Shown here: positions 1-12,281 of the stretch, piece after piece
Numbering within the stretch: the first letter of the stretch is position 1
Layout of the letters: each line of letters opens with the position of its first letter
NCBI RefSeq assembly: GCF_008831285.2
Contig: NC_045138.2
Coordinates: 22,601,934-22,665,933, forward strand
Direction of reading: 5' to 3'
DNA from: Nymphaea colorata
Taxonomy: Eukaryota > Streptophyta > Magnoliopsida > Nymphaeales > Nymphaeaceae
Length of the DNA: 64,000 nt
Position numbers and translations under genes: made by a program
Notes under the pieces: model-generated
What the model was told of the DNA's origin: nothing
What the model saw: only the letters and a program-made list of their open reading frames with translations
Database searches by the model: none

Positions 1-1011
1 TATATTTTTATTCATGCAGCAGTGTGCTTGACATGGTAAGATTTCTTAGCCTGTCTTGCATGTTTAGATTGGCATGCATAAACTGATTACCCTGTTATTT
101 TGTCATTTTATGATTACAGTAAGAATTTTTTTTCCCGCTTTTGAATTTGAATGAATTATGCTGTAGAACTCCTCAGCAGATGTTGTTGTTGAAACTTTTT
201 TGCTGTTGCTGGTTTATGTATTTTCTTTTTGCCTTGTAGAATCTTATTTTCTCATTTTCATGAGCTTGAATTACCTTGGTTCTTGTTGTTGATTGATAGA
301 GATCATATTTGTGTCAGTGGTATGGCATCTACCATGAGACACATGACTCATTTTTGTAACGTTTCACACACATTATCTCGTCTTTTTTAATTGGGCATTT
401 ATATGTATAGACATAACAAAACAAAGCAGGCTTTTCTGAGTTCTTATCTGTATAACTGGTACGTCTTACTTTGAATTCTAGCCGCGCTAAAAGCTTCGTA
501 AAAATTGTTGTTCCTGTGGAAATGTTAACGAGGGAAAGTTTTGAAATATATTCTAAACAAAATATAGCCCCGAGGGTATAGCCACTAGACAGCAAGGCGG
601 GTCTGTGTTATGATTCTCGTGGTTGCTGTCAGGGCCTAGTGTACTACTCCTTTGGACCGCAATAAGTCCCAAAGCAAGCTCTGTGAACCCCGAGGGTGAG
701 GGACACGGGGGGCTACAGCCTTTTCAGGCCGGTGGAAAAATAACCACACACCCTGAAAGAAAAAAGGTATTTGACCAAAAAACATCAGGGAATCTCTCTA
801 TAAAATGTGTGTAAGATGAATAATAATTGGAAAAAACACATGTAGATAGTGCTAATCATTTTCCAAAGTGCATTCTTTTGCCTTTATATTAGGTTGCAAC
901 CTGAAATATAATGCCATTTTGTCTTGTGTGGTCTTGTCTTTTGAGCAGTCATGCTTGTATTTATTAGGTTTAGTAACTGATACCGCTTTTATTTCCTCTT
1001 TCTTTTTTCAG
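1..1011 (+). other. Intron sequence upstream of the first visible BRR2 exon
   Basis: No exon of the helicase is recognisable here, although about 985 N-terminal residues of BRR2 must lie upstream. The stretch is T-rich and ends in a polypyrimidine tract and AG at 1010-1011, a good 3' splice site. It is therefore read as the intron interrupting the gene at the left window edge. A GC-richer patch at about 600-760 contains short open frames that resemble nothing in the helicase. Confidence 0.55.
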
Positions 1012-4000
1012 ATCCATTCGGCTGCAACGATATTGGATAAGAATAACTTGGTTAAATATGATAGAAAGAGTGGGTATTTCCAGGTCACTGATCTTGGTCG
1101 GATTGCTAGCTATTATTATATTACCCATGAAACAATAGCTACATACAATGAGCATTTGAAGCCAACGATGGGGGAAATTGAGCTTTACCGTTTGTTCTCA
1201 TTGAGTGATGAATTCAAATATGTTACTGTGAGGCAAGATGAGAAAATGGAACTTGCTAAGCTCCTAGATCGTGTGCCCATTCCTGTCAAGGAAAGCTTAG
1301 AAGAGCCCAGTGCAAAAATAAATGTCCTGCTTCAGGTGTATATTTCACGGCTTAAGCTGGAAGGGCTTTCTCTATCGTCAGATATGGTGTACATCACACA
1401 GGTATCTCTCTCTCTCTATCTCATGTTGTAGTATCTTCCTGTTTCTCGCTATTCAGTATAGTAACTGTATCTTGTCCATATGTGCAGAGTGCAGGACGCC
1501 TTCTGCGTGCACTTTTTGAAATTGTTTTAAAGAGAGGATGGGCCTTGCTTACTGAAAAGGCTTTAAATTTGTGCAAGATGGTGACTAGGCGCATGTGGAG
1601 TGTCCAGTCCCCATTACGACAGTTCAGAGGAATCCCAAATGAATTGTTAATGAAGCTTGAGAAGAAGGACTTGGCTTGGGACAGGTACTATGACCTTTCA
1701 CCTCAGGAGATTGGAGAGCTTATAAGATTTCCTCAAATGGGGAAGAAACTTCACAAATATGTTCATCAATTTCCAAAGCTGAATCTTGCTGCCCATGTGC
1801 AACCAATAACACGAACTGTTCTCAAAGTGGAACTCACTATAACTCCCGATTTTCAGTGGGATGAGGCAGTTCATGGATACGTTGAGCCCTTCTGGGTTAT
1901 TGTTGAGGATAATGATGGAGAACACATCCTTCATCATGAGTATTTCATACTGAAGATGCAGTACATTGATGAGGATCATACTCTAAATTTTACTGTGCCA
2001 ATTTATGAGCCGTTGCCTCCACAATACTTTGTTCGTGTTGTCTCTGATAAGTGGCTAGGTTCTCAGTCTGTATTGCCGGTTTCTTTTAGGCACTTGATTT
2101 TGCCGGAGAAATATCCTCCTCCAACTGAACTGTTGGACTTGCAGCCTTTGCCTGTGACTGCACTGAGAAATCCTTCATATGAATCTTTATATCAGGAATT
2201 TAAGCATTTTAATCCTATTCAGACTCAGGTCTTCACAGTCCTATACAACAGTGATGACAATGTCTTGGTTGCTGCACCAACAGGCAGTGGTAAAACCATC
2301 TGTGCTGAGTTTGCTTTGTTGAGGAATCATCAGAAAAGTTCGGAGAATGTTATGCGGGCTGTGTATGTTGCTCCTATTGAAGCTCTTGCCAGGGAAAGAT
2401 ACAGGGACTGGGAAAAGAAGTTCGGTAAGGGTTTGGGAGTACGAGTGGTGGAATTGACTGGTGAGACGACTAGTGATCTTAAGCTTCTTGAGAAGGGGCA
2501 AATCATTATCAGTACTCCTGAAAAATGGGATGCTCTTTCACGGCGCTGGAAGCAAAGGAAGCATGTTCAACAGGTTAGCCTTTTCATCATTGATGAGCTT
2601 CATCTGATTGGTGGCCATGGAGGTCCAGTTTTGGAGGTCATTGTCTCTAGGATGAGGTATATTTCAAGTCAAGTGGAAAATAAGATACGAATAGTGGCTC
2701 TTTCAACTTCTCTTGCAAATGCTAAAGATCTTGGGGAGTGGATTGGTGCTTCTTCCCATGGCCTATTCAATTTTCCACCTGGTGTACGTCCTGTGCCTTT
2801 AGAAATTCACATTCAAGGTGTGGATATAGCAAATTTTGAAGCGAGGATGCAAGCAATGACAAAGCCAACATTTACTGCTGTTGTTCAGCATGCAAAGAAT
2901 GGGAAACCTGCTCTTGTGTTTGTCCCCACAAGAAAGCATGCCCGGCTTACTGCACTTGACTTGGTAACTTATGCAACTGCTGATGGTGGAGAAAGACCCT
3001 CTTTTCTTCTACATTCTAAAGAAGAATTGTCCCCATTTCTGTCCAGGATTGGAGAACCTACTCTTATTGATACTCTCCATTATGGTGTTGGCTATATACA
3101 TGAAGGATTATCTAGTCTTGAAGTTGAAGTTGTATCGCAGCTGTTTGCTGCTGGTTGGATTCAGGTCTGTGTTGCAAGCAGCTCAATGTGCTGGGGAATG
3201 TCTTTGTCTGCTCACTTAGTTGTGGTAATGGGTACACAATACTATGATGGCAGAGAAAATGCTCACACAGATTACCCAATAACAGATCTCTTACAGATGA
3301 TGGGCCGTGCAAGTAGGCCATTGCAAGACAATGCAGGGAAATGTGTAATCTTGTGTCATGCTCCTCGGAAAGAATATTACAAAAAGTTTGTTTTTGAGGC
3401 ATTCCCTGTGGAAAGTCATCTGCAGCACTTTCTTCATGACAATCTAAATGCAGAAGTTGTTGTCGGTACCATTGAGAGCAAACAAGATGCTGTGGACTAT
3501 CTTACCTGGACTTTCATGTATCGTAGACTTGCTCAAAATCCAAACTACTACAATCTACAGGGAGTCAGTCACAGGCATCTTTCAGATCATCTTTCTGAGC
3601 TTGTAGAGAATACTTTAAGTGATTTGGAAGCAAGCAAGTGTGTAGCCATAGAGGATGACATGTATCTGTCTCCTCTCAATTTGGGGATGATTGCATCCTA
3701 TTATTACATCAGCTACACAACTATAGAGCGTTTCAGCTCATCATTGACTCCAAAGACAAGGATGAAAGGTCTCCTTGAAATTTTATCTTCTGCTTCAGAG
3801 TATTCACAACTTCCAATCAGGCCAGGCGAGGAAGAGTTGATAAGAAAATTGATTAACCACCAAAAGTTGCCAGTGGAGAAACCAAAATATAATGATCCAC
3901 ATGTTAAAGCAAATGCATTGTTGCAGGCTCACTTCTCCAGGCATACTGTTATTGGAAATCTTGCTGCTGATAAACGCGAAGTGGTTCTTTCAGCAGGCCG

Positions 4001-4652
4001 GCTACTGCAGGCAATGGTTGATGTCATTTCAAGTAATGGATGGTTCAAGCTCGCAATTTCTGCAATGGAGCTGAGTCAAATGGTGACTCAGGGTATGTGG
4101 GCAGACGATCCTGTCCTTTTGCAGCTTCCACACTTCACCAAGGAGCTTGCACGTAAATGTGAAAATGAGAGAAAAATCGACTCTGTGTTTGCTCTTGTGG
4201 AAATGGAGGATGATGAGAGGCGTGAACTGCTGCAGATGTCGGACTCACAGTTGCTGGATATTGCTCGATTTTGCAACCGGTATCCTAATATTGATATAAA
4301 TCTCGAGGTGCTAGAGAGAGATGATATTAGGGTAGGAGAAAACATAACCCTGCAAGTCACCCTTGAAAGAGACCTTGAGGGACGGACAGAAGTTGGTCCA
4401 GTTGATGCACCTAGGTATCCCAAAGCCAAAGAAGAAGGGTGGTGGCTTGTGGTAGGCGATCTAAAGAGCAATCAACTGCTTGCCATCAAGAGGGTGTCAT
4501 TGCAGCGAAAGTCAAAGGTCAAGTTGGATTTTTCTGCACCATCGGAGGTAGGAAGGAGGGAGTACTGGTTATATTTCATGTGCGACTCCTACATGGGTTG
4601 TGATCAGGAATATGCGTTTGAAGTTGACGTCAAGGAAATGATGGAAGGATAG
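1012..4652 (+). CDS. BRR2: Pre-mRNA-splicing helicase BRR2 (U5 snRNP 200-kDa helicase, DExH12), C-terminal part
   Basis: Brr2 is the Ski2-like DExH RNA helicase of the U5 snRNP that unwinds U4/U6 during spliceosome activation in the nucleus. Two exons are visible, 1012-1401 (130 codons, phase 0) and 1488-4652 (1054 codons plus stop); the 5' part of the gene lies outside the window. In order they encode the winged-helix and Sec63 part of the first helicase cassette, an FN3-like region, then the complete second cassette. Motif I APTGSGKT is at 2274-2297, motif II DELH at 2592-2603, STSLANA near 2703 and motif [11 protein letters not shown] at 3294-3320. The second Sec63 unit follows at about 3660-4640. 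The 1184 residues read without a break, and a full plant protein is about 2170. The protein ends in the family-typical [21 protein letters not shown] tail. In characterised Brr2 the second cassette is a regulatory pseudo-helicase. ASCC3/DExH14 is the closest paralogue, but the residues around DELHLIGG and the C-terminus fit BRR2 better. Confidence 0.93.
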
Positions 4653-5260
4653 GTATGGGAAACGTGAGCAGTCTTATTGAAGGGCTGGAAACTGTGATGA
4701 AAAAAGGTTTGATTTTTCACTTCCTTTTCCACTTGTAGCTTCAACAGCTTGCCACTTCTGTTCCACGTCTATTCTAGCAGAGCTCTAGGGTCTTGATTCA
4801 ATAAGTTTGATTGTTTTTGCCCTTATGTAGTGTGGTGTATTTCTTAGTGCCTTCCGTTATGGTTGCCATTAGTTTGTTAGATTTCTTTTAGAAGGGATTT
4901 GGTTTTAGGTTCCCGTTGATTAATGAGTTACACTAAGATGCTTATTTTATTCATTCTTCCTTCTTGCAGCTTTCGGTAAAGCTTGGAAGCAACTGAAGTT
5001 TGGTGAGACCACGACCATCTCTTCCAACTGGAGACTTCGGAGAAGAATCATGTGGCAAGCTCCTGTCTTATGTAAGGTTTTTCCCTATTATAGGTCCACT
5101 CGCTCTTCATGCATCTATCAGAATCTTTGGACCTAGATGTTTTTCTGTATTGTCTTGTACATTGTACATCTAAGCCTGCCCCGTGTAGGCGTCCGCCTAC
5201 ATATTATTGGGTGTATTAAAACTACGGGCTTGGGAGCTGGAAAACTTGCACTCTTGAGTA
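4653..5260 (+). other. BRR2 3' UTR and downstream flank, with a possible 3' UTR intron
   Basis: After the stop the sequence has a plausible GT donor near 4705 and a T-rich tract followed by TTGCAG at about 4961-4970. This suggests an intron inside the 3' UTR. No clean AATAAA signal was found, so the transcript end is unknown. Confidence 0.3.
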
Positions 5261-6700
5261 TTTAGCTTTTCCTCTTTTTTTTTTTGAAAAAGGAACTTAA
5301 GTACATGTTTAGCATTACATCGAGATACATTTTTATGGTTAGTAAACAGAACTGTTGGCTCTAGAATAATAACATTCTTCCGTAGATGGTATGGTGGACG
5401 GAGGTTATAGTTTTGCTTAGGTCATGCATTGGTGAAATTCATGCATAAGCAAAGTAGGAGACATGGTTGTCCAATCTGATTCTCATGCAAGCTGGAATGT
5501 TAGGAGTTATACTCCTACTAAACCGTGGCATATAACACCAAACTCTCCAGGTATTGCAATGTTGGACCTTCTATAAACCGAGTTTCTGCATTCAACTGCC
5601 TAAGCCATGTGAAGGAGCGTGTGAATGGGAATTCAGGCGAGAGGAAGAGAAATAAGAGGCGGCTCGCGTTGAGCGTCGAAGATGGAAACTATGATGACAG
5701 AACATGAAGAGAACGGCTCGTGTTCAGTGTAAAAAAAATTTTGTCGTAATTTTATGATTTGCTACGGGTTTGACCGTATTGCTCCTTCCGGGGGCATTCG
5801 TATCGTGAGACGAAGGATTTTGCCGTCGCAGTTCTCATCGAGGGGTTTACCAAGGTTTTGTGCTATTCTCATTTCTACAAAGAGATACCAATGCCATCAA
5901 GAGATGCTCTGCCCCTCTCTGGAGTTCCATGAATTCTTTTTTTCAGCTTCCTTTTTGTCCATTTTATTCTTATACCGTGATGGTCGAAGTTCGGTCTGTT
6001 GTATTGGGGTGGCGAGAACTGCATCCCGCAAGTCTCCAACGTCATTAATTCGTTAACCAAAGAAAGATGTATCTGCAACTTTTAGAAACTTTATTCTGTT
6101 TCATGTAGTTTCATGGCAAATTTTGAATTTGTTTGAAAAAATATATGCGAAACATGGTCGATGCGGACGATACGGGCCGATAGGCCATAAGAACGATGAA
6201 AATTCCAATATGAGAGGAAGAGGAAAATCCAATGGTCCGTGATACCTTCGGTGGAAACAGAGGTTCTGCTTCTTTCCCTGGCGTCGCCCTCCATAGCCTC
6301 ACGAAGAGTTGGAGATCCATTGGCGGCCACCACTTCCCTAGCTGCAGCCTCCAAATCATGGCAGCAACGCTGCCAGCGTAGTTGGCAATGGCATAAGGGG
6401 TGATGCTGTCCAAAACTAGAGTGTCTCATGCTGTAGTTTTTGGAGACTCTCATTTCGTTCTAAGTCTAGATGGTCAAATCTTGAAACGAAGAAACCAAAC
6501 TCTTAGAGCCTCAAAATATTTAAGAAAAATATTCAACAAGGAGACGCAAGATTAACGTTGAATACAAGGAAAGCTTGAAGGGATACGCCAGATAACATTT
6601 TTCACCCAACAAAGACCGTTTTCCTTCAAGCGGGACCACCTGTTTTTTGCTTTTCGACCTGTACAGAAGACTCAAAACTCGTGACCATTCAGCTTTCCCT
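5261..6700. other. Intergenic spacer, no recognised gene
   Basis: A T/A-run at about 5273-5290 is followed by unremarkable spacer. Open frames of 60-120 codons exist, the longest on the minus strand at 6091-6453. Two overlapping minus frames are open at once, neither resembles a known family, and no splice or promoter context supports them. Confidence 0.5.
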
Positions 6701-6785
6701 CCCTATTCCCCCCTTGCTTGAAGGTGAAAAAAGGAAAGAGGACCGTCGTGAACCCTAATCGGAGAAGCGAACTTCAATCCATCAA

Positions 6786-7175
6786 TCAATCTTCGTAGAT
6801 CCTGCACTCGTCCGTCTCCGGGTTCTCCTTGCAGTAGGACTCGAGCGGGTCCTCCTTCTCCATCTTCGTGCGCAAGTCGGCCTTCGCCTGGCTTACCTCC
6901 TCCACCTCGTCCCACGCCACCTTGCACTCGTCCGACTCCGCGTTGCCCTCACACACCTCCGTCGCCTCCATTACCTTCTTCTCGATCATGTCCGTCAGGC
7001 GCTGCTCCCTCATCTGCGTCCCCTTGTACTTCGTCACCGCCTTCGCAACCAAGGCGCCCCTCCGGGGAAAGGCGCAGGGCCGCGGACTATTCACAGCGGC
7101 GAGGGGCTTTCCGGCAACGAACTGACGCCGGAGCAGCACCGGACTGCTCGCCACAGTGAAGATTACGGACGCCAT
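6786..7175 (-). CDS. CP12: Calvin cycle protein CP12, chloroplast precursor
   Basis: CP12 is a small, largely disordered stromal protein that scaffolds GAPDH and phosphoribulokinase into an inactive complex when oxidised, in the dark. The single exon encodes 129 residues. Residues 1 to about 50 are rich in Ser, Ala, Arg and Val and lack acidic residues, as expected of a chloroplast transit peptide. The mature part has the diagnostic features: Cys75 and Cys84 (first disulfide pair), the AWDEVEE motif at 87-93 (PRK/GAPDH-binding core) and Cys115 and Cys124 (second, C-terminal pair) in a tail ending CRIYED. All four regulatory cysteines are present, so the gene looks functional. It is intronless, as many plant CP12 genes are. 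The start is the first ATG of the frame and gives a normal transit peptide. Confidence 0.95.
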   Translation of the reverse strand: MASVIFTVASSPVLLRRQFVAGKPLAAVNSPRPCAFPRRGALVAKAVTKYKGTQMREQRLTDMIEKKVMEATEVCEGNAESDECKVAWDEVEEVSQAKADLRTKMEKEDPLESYCKENPETDECRIYED

Positions 7176-7330
7176 TTCCGAGAAGAGAAAACGTAGAAGG
7201 ATGGAGGATCGATCGAACCCTAGATCGTATAGATAACCACGGCGATCGGGCAGACAGCGGAGATGGTTTATTAATTTAACGGCGCCGCTTTTAACAACGC
7301 CTGGACGTTAATACTCTCTAGAAGTTCCCT
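7176..7330 (-). promoter_or_regulatory. CP12 5' UTR and putative core promoter
   Basis: Upstream of the CP12 ATG on the minus strand is a TTAATAAA box (plus-strand 7267-7274), about 90 bp from the start codon, next to a GC-rich GGCGCCG block. An AACCCTAG telo-box-like word lies at about 7217-7224. It is a TATA-like candidate only, and no transcription start was determined. Confidence 0.25.
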
Positions 7331-8950
7331 TTTCTACGAATTTGCCACCGTTCTTAAAGTTGAGCTGGAATGAACGCTTTAAAAGATGAACCACTGGCGA
7401 ATGGCATCACCGATATTTTAGCAATACATGAGCCTCCTTTAAGTTTAACTCGGTAAGAGCAAAATTGGTGGGCAGTCGCTATTTGGAGAGCCTCTCCCTC
7501 CACGTATGACGTATGTCCAACACGTCACTCTTTTTACGACCCGAAGTCCTCTTGGACTCCGAATCAAAATCAGATCAACCCGTTTTGGCAGATCCAGACT
7601 CTGGTTCTCTTCTAACCCTAACCCAACTAAACAAAAACACTCCTTAATTGCAAAAATAAGTGATAAAACTGATTCTTAAAGAAAAAATTATAAAATCTGA
7701 TCTAATTTAAGGTGCCTAATTGCGCACTAACCTAGATCCCACAAAGGGTGTTGGTCGATTAAGATAACAGGACGGTGGTCATGGAAGTCGAAATTTGTTA
7801 AGGAGTGTGTAACAACTCACCTGTCGAATCAACTAGCCCCGAAAATGGATGGCGTTAAAGCGCCCGATCTAAACTCAGCCGTCGGGCCAATTGCCATGCC
7901 TCGATGAGTAGGAGGGCGTGGCGGTCGTTGCGAAACCCGGGCCGCAAGGTTGGGCGAAACGGCGGTCGGTGCAAATCTTGGTGATAGTAGCAAATATTCA
8001 AATGAGAACTTTGAAGGCCGAAGAGGTAAAAACTTCCATGTAAAAGACACTTACACATGGATTAGTCGATCATATCTATCCAAAGTATGACCGTGAACAT
8101 GGAATTTGAACCTCCTACAAAAATATGAACGGCCTACAATTGGTTCTCCAAGTTCAATTCCTCCAATCGGACATTGTTTTAAGTCCGGATCCAAATAAAA
8201 ACGATTTTCCTCATGGCACAGACACAGATGGAACTTTTCCGTGCACCCCCAGTTTGCCGAGGAGCCCATGTTAACGAAGCACATAGTTGAAGCCTGTGCC
8301 TTATCGCTCCAGGCGCCGAACCCTCGCTGCCGCCACGTATGGCTTCCAACCCAAACTTGCCACGCCATCGGCGCATGGACAATCGGCACGTCCCTCGCCT
8401 GGTTTGCTCATCAAATCACAAAATCGGTTTGTGAACAATCATTCATCCATTCATCTCAGTGAACAAGATTTATTTTACATTTAAAACTTAAATGCACATA
8501 TAATGTATAAAACTAAATTGTTTGAAAATTTTAAGAAAATTCTTAAAATATTTTAAGCAACAGTAAAATGCTGATATATATGACACTTATGAATCATGCA
8601 TGTAATAAAACGAATGACACTGTTTCGGAGCGGCTATAGAGAATGAAGGCTGCTTTCCTAGGGTTTTTTTTCTTCAAGATTACAGTAGTTGGTGCTTATG
8701 GTTGGCATTTTTTGCTTATAATTCAAAGTTTGAAAAGAAAATCATTTGAGGTGGGAGCCTAAGTTGGCGATTATGGCAAGCATCAACGAATTTATTTGAG
8801 AGTTTTATCAGAATTTGAATGAAAAAGTGAAAATCAGAGAAAGAGAAACATGTGTTGCAGACCGAGCGAATGATATGGCAGACCATGCTAGACATTGCCC
8901 AATACAAAGTAGAACATTATCCGCAAACTAGCGATGGTTAAAACTGTTGC
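7331..8950. other. Intergenic spacer, no recognised gene
   Basis: Mixed-composition DNA. A GC-richer patch at about 7850-8400 keeps several short frames open on both strands (67-112 codons), which suggests composition rather than coding. None resembles a known protein. Confidence 0.45.
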
Positions 8951-8961
8951 GCTTACCATAC

Positions 8962-9232
8962 TTGCTGTCGCTACAAGTTTGTAGCGACGGCCGTGATAAA
9001 ACGGATCCAGCCGTTGCAAGTTTTTGGTTCTGTTTCTCGAAGTCGATCCTTGTCGACTACAGCCATTGTCAATACGAAGCGGCAATCGTGCCTCTAGTGG
9101 CGGATATTGCCGTTGCAAGTGATGGATTTTGCTAAAATGTGCCTGATCTAGTGGCGAATACTGCCATTGCAAACTTCAACTTGTAACTAAAGATGTGACC
9201 GTCTTATAACTTGCATCTTTAGCGACAAGCAA
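8962..9232. mobile_element. Possible small DNA transposon with periodic GCC[G/A]TTGCAA words
   Basis: The stretch is bounded by an imperfect inverted pair, TTGCTGTCGCTA at 8962-8973 and TAGCGACAAGCAA at 9220-9232. Inside, the word GCC[G/A]TTG[C/T]AA recurs at about 9010, 9062, 9109 and 9163, a spacing near 50 bp. Two of the units share a longer block at 9097-9118 and 9151-9172. Inverted ends plus internal repeats suit a MITE or the subterminal region of a larger DNA element. No clear target-site duplication was found. Confidence 0.35.
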
Positions 9233-10054
9233 AACCATCACCAAAGTTCAACTTACCCATCTTTTTTACTACACCGTCAAAATTCATAAAAATATCAAAG
9301 GATAAACGGGAATAATGAACAAACAACTACATCAAGAATATATTCTTCTGCTTCCAAAGAAGTTGCCAAATTGGTAGGGGAAGCCCCCTTGCATTTATTC
9401 GCAATTATTTACAAAATCACACAAAATGAAGTTCTTGTCACTCAAACAAGAAACTGACTGCCTACTATGCCCCAATCCGCACACCCTTTCCAGAATGCTC
9501 AACATTAATGTTGTAAACGTAAGTACACAGGATTTAGGCTCCCTAGATGGACATTGGTTGTGTATAATAAGAATACAAAGTAAATATATGGCCATAAGAT
9601 CAGTACGCAAACATACAAGTACAGACGCATTAGGAGATTTATGAAATTTAGTGAAGAATGAAATCAACGTCATCGACACAGTGTGGGCAGCACATCGAGG
9701 TATCAAAAGCAGACCCTATACCTTAAGAGGTCATTTGGCATAATAGACTTTTGTAAGTGTCCTTTGAACCTGCTCAAAAATTGGAGCATGTTTATAGAAC
9801 AATAGTTTTTCTAGTGTTTCATGAATCTACTTCAATTTTTGAGTAGGTTTATGGGATGCTCATGAAGCATTTCTATCGTCAAACAACCTTTAAGGAGATG
9901 AGGGGTTGATTAGGAGTTTCGGTCTTTATTTGCGCGGGTGAATCCCCCACACTTACTTGTGGAAAACTGTGTAAAACAAAAACAATAGGACATGGAAAAT
10001 TTGGTTTGATAGGAAAAGCGAAATGAAAGCAACGGAACAATGACGACCCATGCA

Positions 10055-10056
<2 letters not shown>
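9233..10056. other. Intergenic spacer, nothing recognised
   Basis: AT-rich sequence with only short unsupported frames on both strands. No RNA gene, domain or repeat boundary was seen. Confidence 0.5.

Positions 10057-10099
<43 letters not shown>
10057..10099. repeat. (TA)n microsatellite, 43 bp
   Basis: An uninterrupted TA dinucleotide tract. It creates artificial Tyr/Ile runs in the minus-strand frames that cross it. Confidence 0.97.
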
Positions 10100-10101
<2 letters not shown>

Positions 10102-11534
10102 TGGAAATTCTGAAGAGTTAACCCTCCTAAGCGGTATGCTTTTGCTAAGCACTCAAAGCTAAGGAGATGATAGTACAACTTCAATTTCACTCTTTTAGTA
10201 TTTTCTTTACAGCTGTGAGATGTCACACAAATATTTGAAAAAGTGCAATGATAATGATTCAATATATCAAATCTCCAATTCTGTGATTGAAATAACTTAT
10301 CAAAAATACTCGTACAGTCAATAACTGGAAATACCTTATGTAATACAAAAGTATCAAACCTTAGAAAAAACTCTATATGGTAATTCATCAACCTACAGCT
10401 AAACCAACTTGATCAATGCCCAATAAAAGGCAATAAGGAAATTGACCATTTAGTTATGTGCATTATCTTTTTGAGGTATGAGCTAAGTCACAAGGATACA
10501 GATACATATGGGGATGCTGATGCGGACATGACAATTTTAAAATTGTGGACACAAAAGATACAACAAGATATATGTACGTATATACATGTATGCACACAAA
10601 ATTCTTTAAAATAGTATGTAAAATTCAGCAAGAAATATGAAAAACATCACAAAATTCCACAAAAACCTGAAAAATCAAGACTATTACGTCCAGTTGTATT
10701 CAACACGGGCACTACAGCCTTTCAACCATTTTTGCGTTACTTAGGCTATGAGTTTTCAATTGAAAGTTCAGGATTTAAGATGCATTACAAAAGAGGAAGT
10801 TTAATCTTCCTTGAAAGAGAATCTATTAGAAATACTAAAATGGCACAACTAACGTTCAGTTGCTTATATGCAATGTTTTAAATGCTGAACATACTCTGAA
10901 ATGCATTCGTGCCTTGTAAAGTATTGTCCACACCATAAGCTGACTTCTCATTCGGATATATTTCTATCGCCGGTGGTACAACACTTTGCTAGTGACGAGA
11001 ATCTTTCACTCCCTCCCTTGCGACATCAAGAGAAGAAAGTTGAAAAAGAAAAAGAAGAAGAAGACGCAAGCATTTTGCATGGTCTATGTAGAATCAAAGA
11101 ATACAAGAAAGTTCACCCCCCCTCATAAAACATGGGGATTAGCTCAAACCAACAAAACTTAAAATTCCATGGAAGCCTTTACAAAAAATTCCGAGAAGCT
11201 TAGGAGCAAACACTGCAAGGACCAAACTGACAATTTTGAAAATTTTCATGTACAAAATTTAAAATTTTGAAAACATGAGGCTGCCCTTATGGCGTCCGCC
11301 CCCTGATTTCCACCATTGTCCTAGGAAACCATTCATCAAATGCAAATGGATGATTGAAAGAAAAACACAAAAAAAAAAGTAAAAATTTTTGTTAAATGAC
11401 TAAAATGCTCATCACCTTGTTCTTTTTGTTTTTCGACTATGATTACATAGATCTAAGAGTCACTATTCAATTTTCCCACTCCATATTTTAGAGTTACTCA
11501 CAACCACTACAACTAACACTTAAAAAGATAGCAT
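10100..11534. other. Intergenic spacer, nothing recognised
   Basis: AT-rich spacer with a purine-rich, GAA-like stretch at about 11037-11066. Small open frames have no family resemblance and no exon-like borders. Confidence 0.5.
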
Positions 11535-11710
11535 TAGGGGCAGAGCCCGTAGGGACTTTGGCCCCATTTCAATTTCTTTTTAAACATTTACATGTAAATT
11601 TTAGAAATTGTCTTATATAAAAATTTGAAAAAATAATTATTTTAACTCATGTCAAACTTTAAAAACTTTAATTCAGTCTTTTTCATGAAAAATTTCTAAC
11701 TTCACCCCTA
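11535..11710 (+). mobile_element. MITE-like element, 176 bp, with a 7-bp target duplication
   Basis: The element begins TAGGGGCAGAG and ends TTCACCCCTA, so the terminal six bases are inverted. It is flanked on both sides by ATAGCAT (11528-11534 and 11711-11717). The interior is AT-rich and noncoding. A diverged relative lies in reverse orientation at 35817-36000. The ends and target-site length are compatible with a hAT-type MITE, which remains an inference. Confidence 0.6.
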
Positions 11711-12051
11711 ATAGCATCATAAAAATAAATATTTAAGTATGTCTTAGGAATCATTCATCAACGATGATGTTAATTTTTATTTCAGCTTCGTTCTTCATTT
11801 TTTTTTGTTAATTTGAGAAGCCAAAGACAAGAAAATTGGGAAATCCTTCCAGCCTCTTATGTTAACCTCTCGTTTCTAATTACACTTGCAAGATGCATGA
11901 GATTTGAGCTGCCAAACTGGATATGAAGTTAAATCAGATCCGACTAATATTCGGATCCACAGGCGCGCTCATACCAAAGGAAATTGGATTGGGTCGTATT
12001 TATTTGGATCCGAACCCCTAGAGGACTCAACTAACACGGCTCTCTGGAGTT

Positions 12052-12059
12052 TTCTAGAA
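12052..12059. promoter_or_regulatory. Candidate heat-shock element core upstream of mtHSP70
   Basis: TTCTAGAA is a perfect TTCnnGAA palindrome about 223 bp before the mtHSP70 ATG. The next potential unit reads CTC instead of TTC, so it is a minimal two-unit site. Mitochondrial HSP70 genes are often only mildly heat-inducible. Confidence 0.3.
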
Positions 12060-12281
12060 CCCTCTTCATGTGGGCGCCGAGTTAAAAATGAGGTGGAGGG
12101 AGGCGGGGTCAGCACGCTAGGGTTTCCCCTCGCGCAAGCTTCTGGCTCTCTCTTTTAACGGCCGAAGGGTTTTAGGTAGTTTTAGCTTCTTCTCCCCTGC
12201 TTCTTCTTCTTTCACTGTAGTCCAAAGGTCTGCAACTCTTTCCCTAACGAGAGAGAGAGAGAGGGAGACAGAGACAACACC

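Noticed and set aside
1012..4652. Identification as ASCC3/DExH14 helicase
   Set aside because: ASCC3 shares the two-cassette Ski2-like architecture, but the residues around DELHLIGG, the [21 protein letters not shown] region and the C-terminal [11 protein letters not shown] tail match BRR2 much better from memory of the families.
6091..6453. 120-codon minus-strand frame as a gene
   Set aside because: A second minus frame is open over the same bases, no domain is recognisable, and no promoter or splice context supports it.
9910..10391. Minus-strand frames with Tyr-Ile repeats
   Set aside because: The repeats are the translation of the (TA)n microsatellite at 10057-10099.
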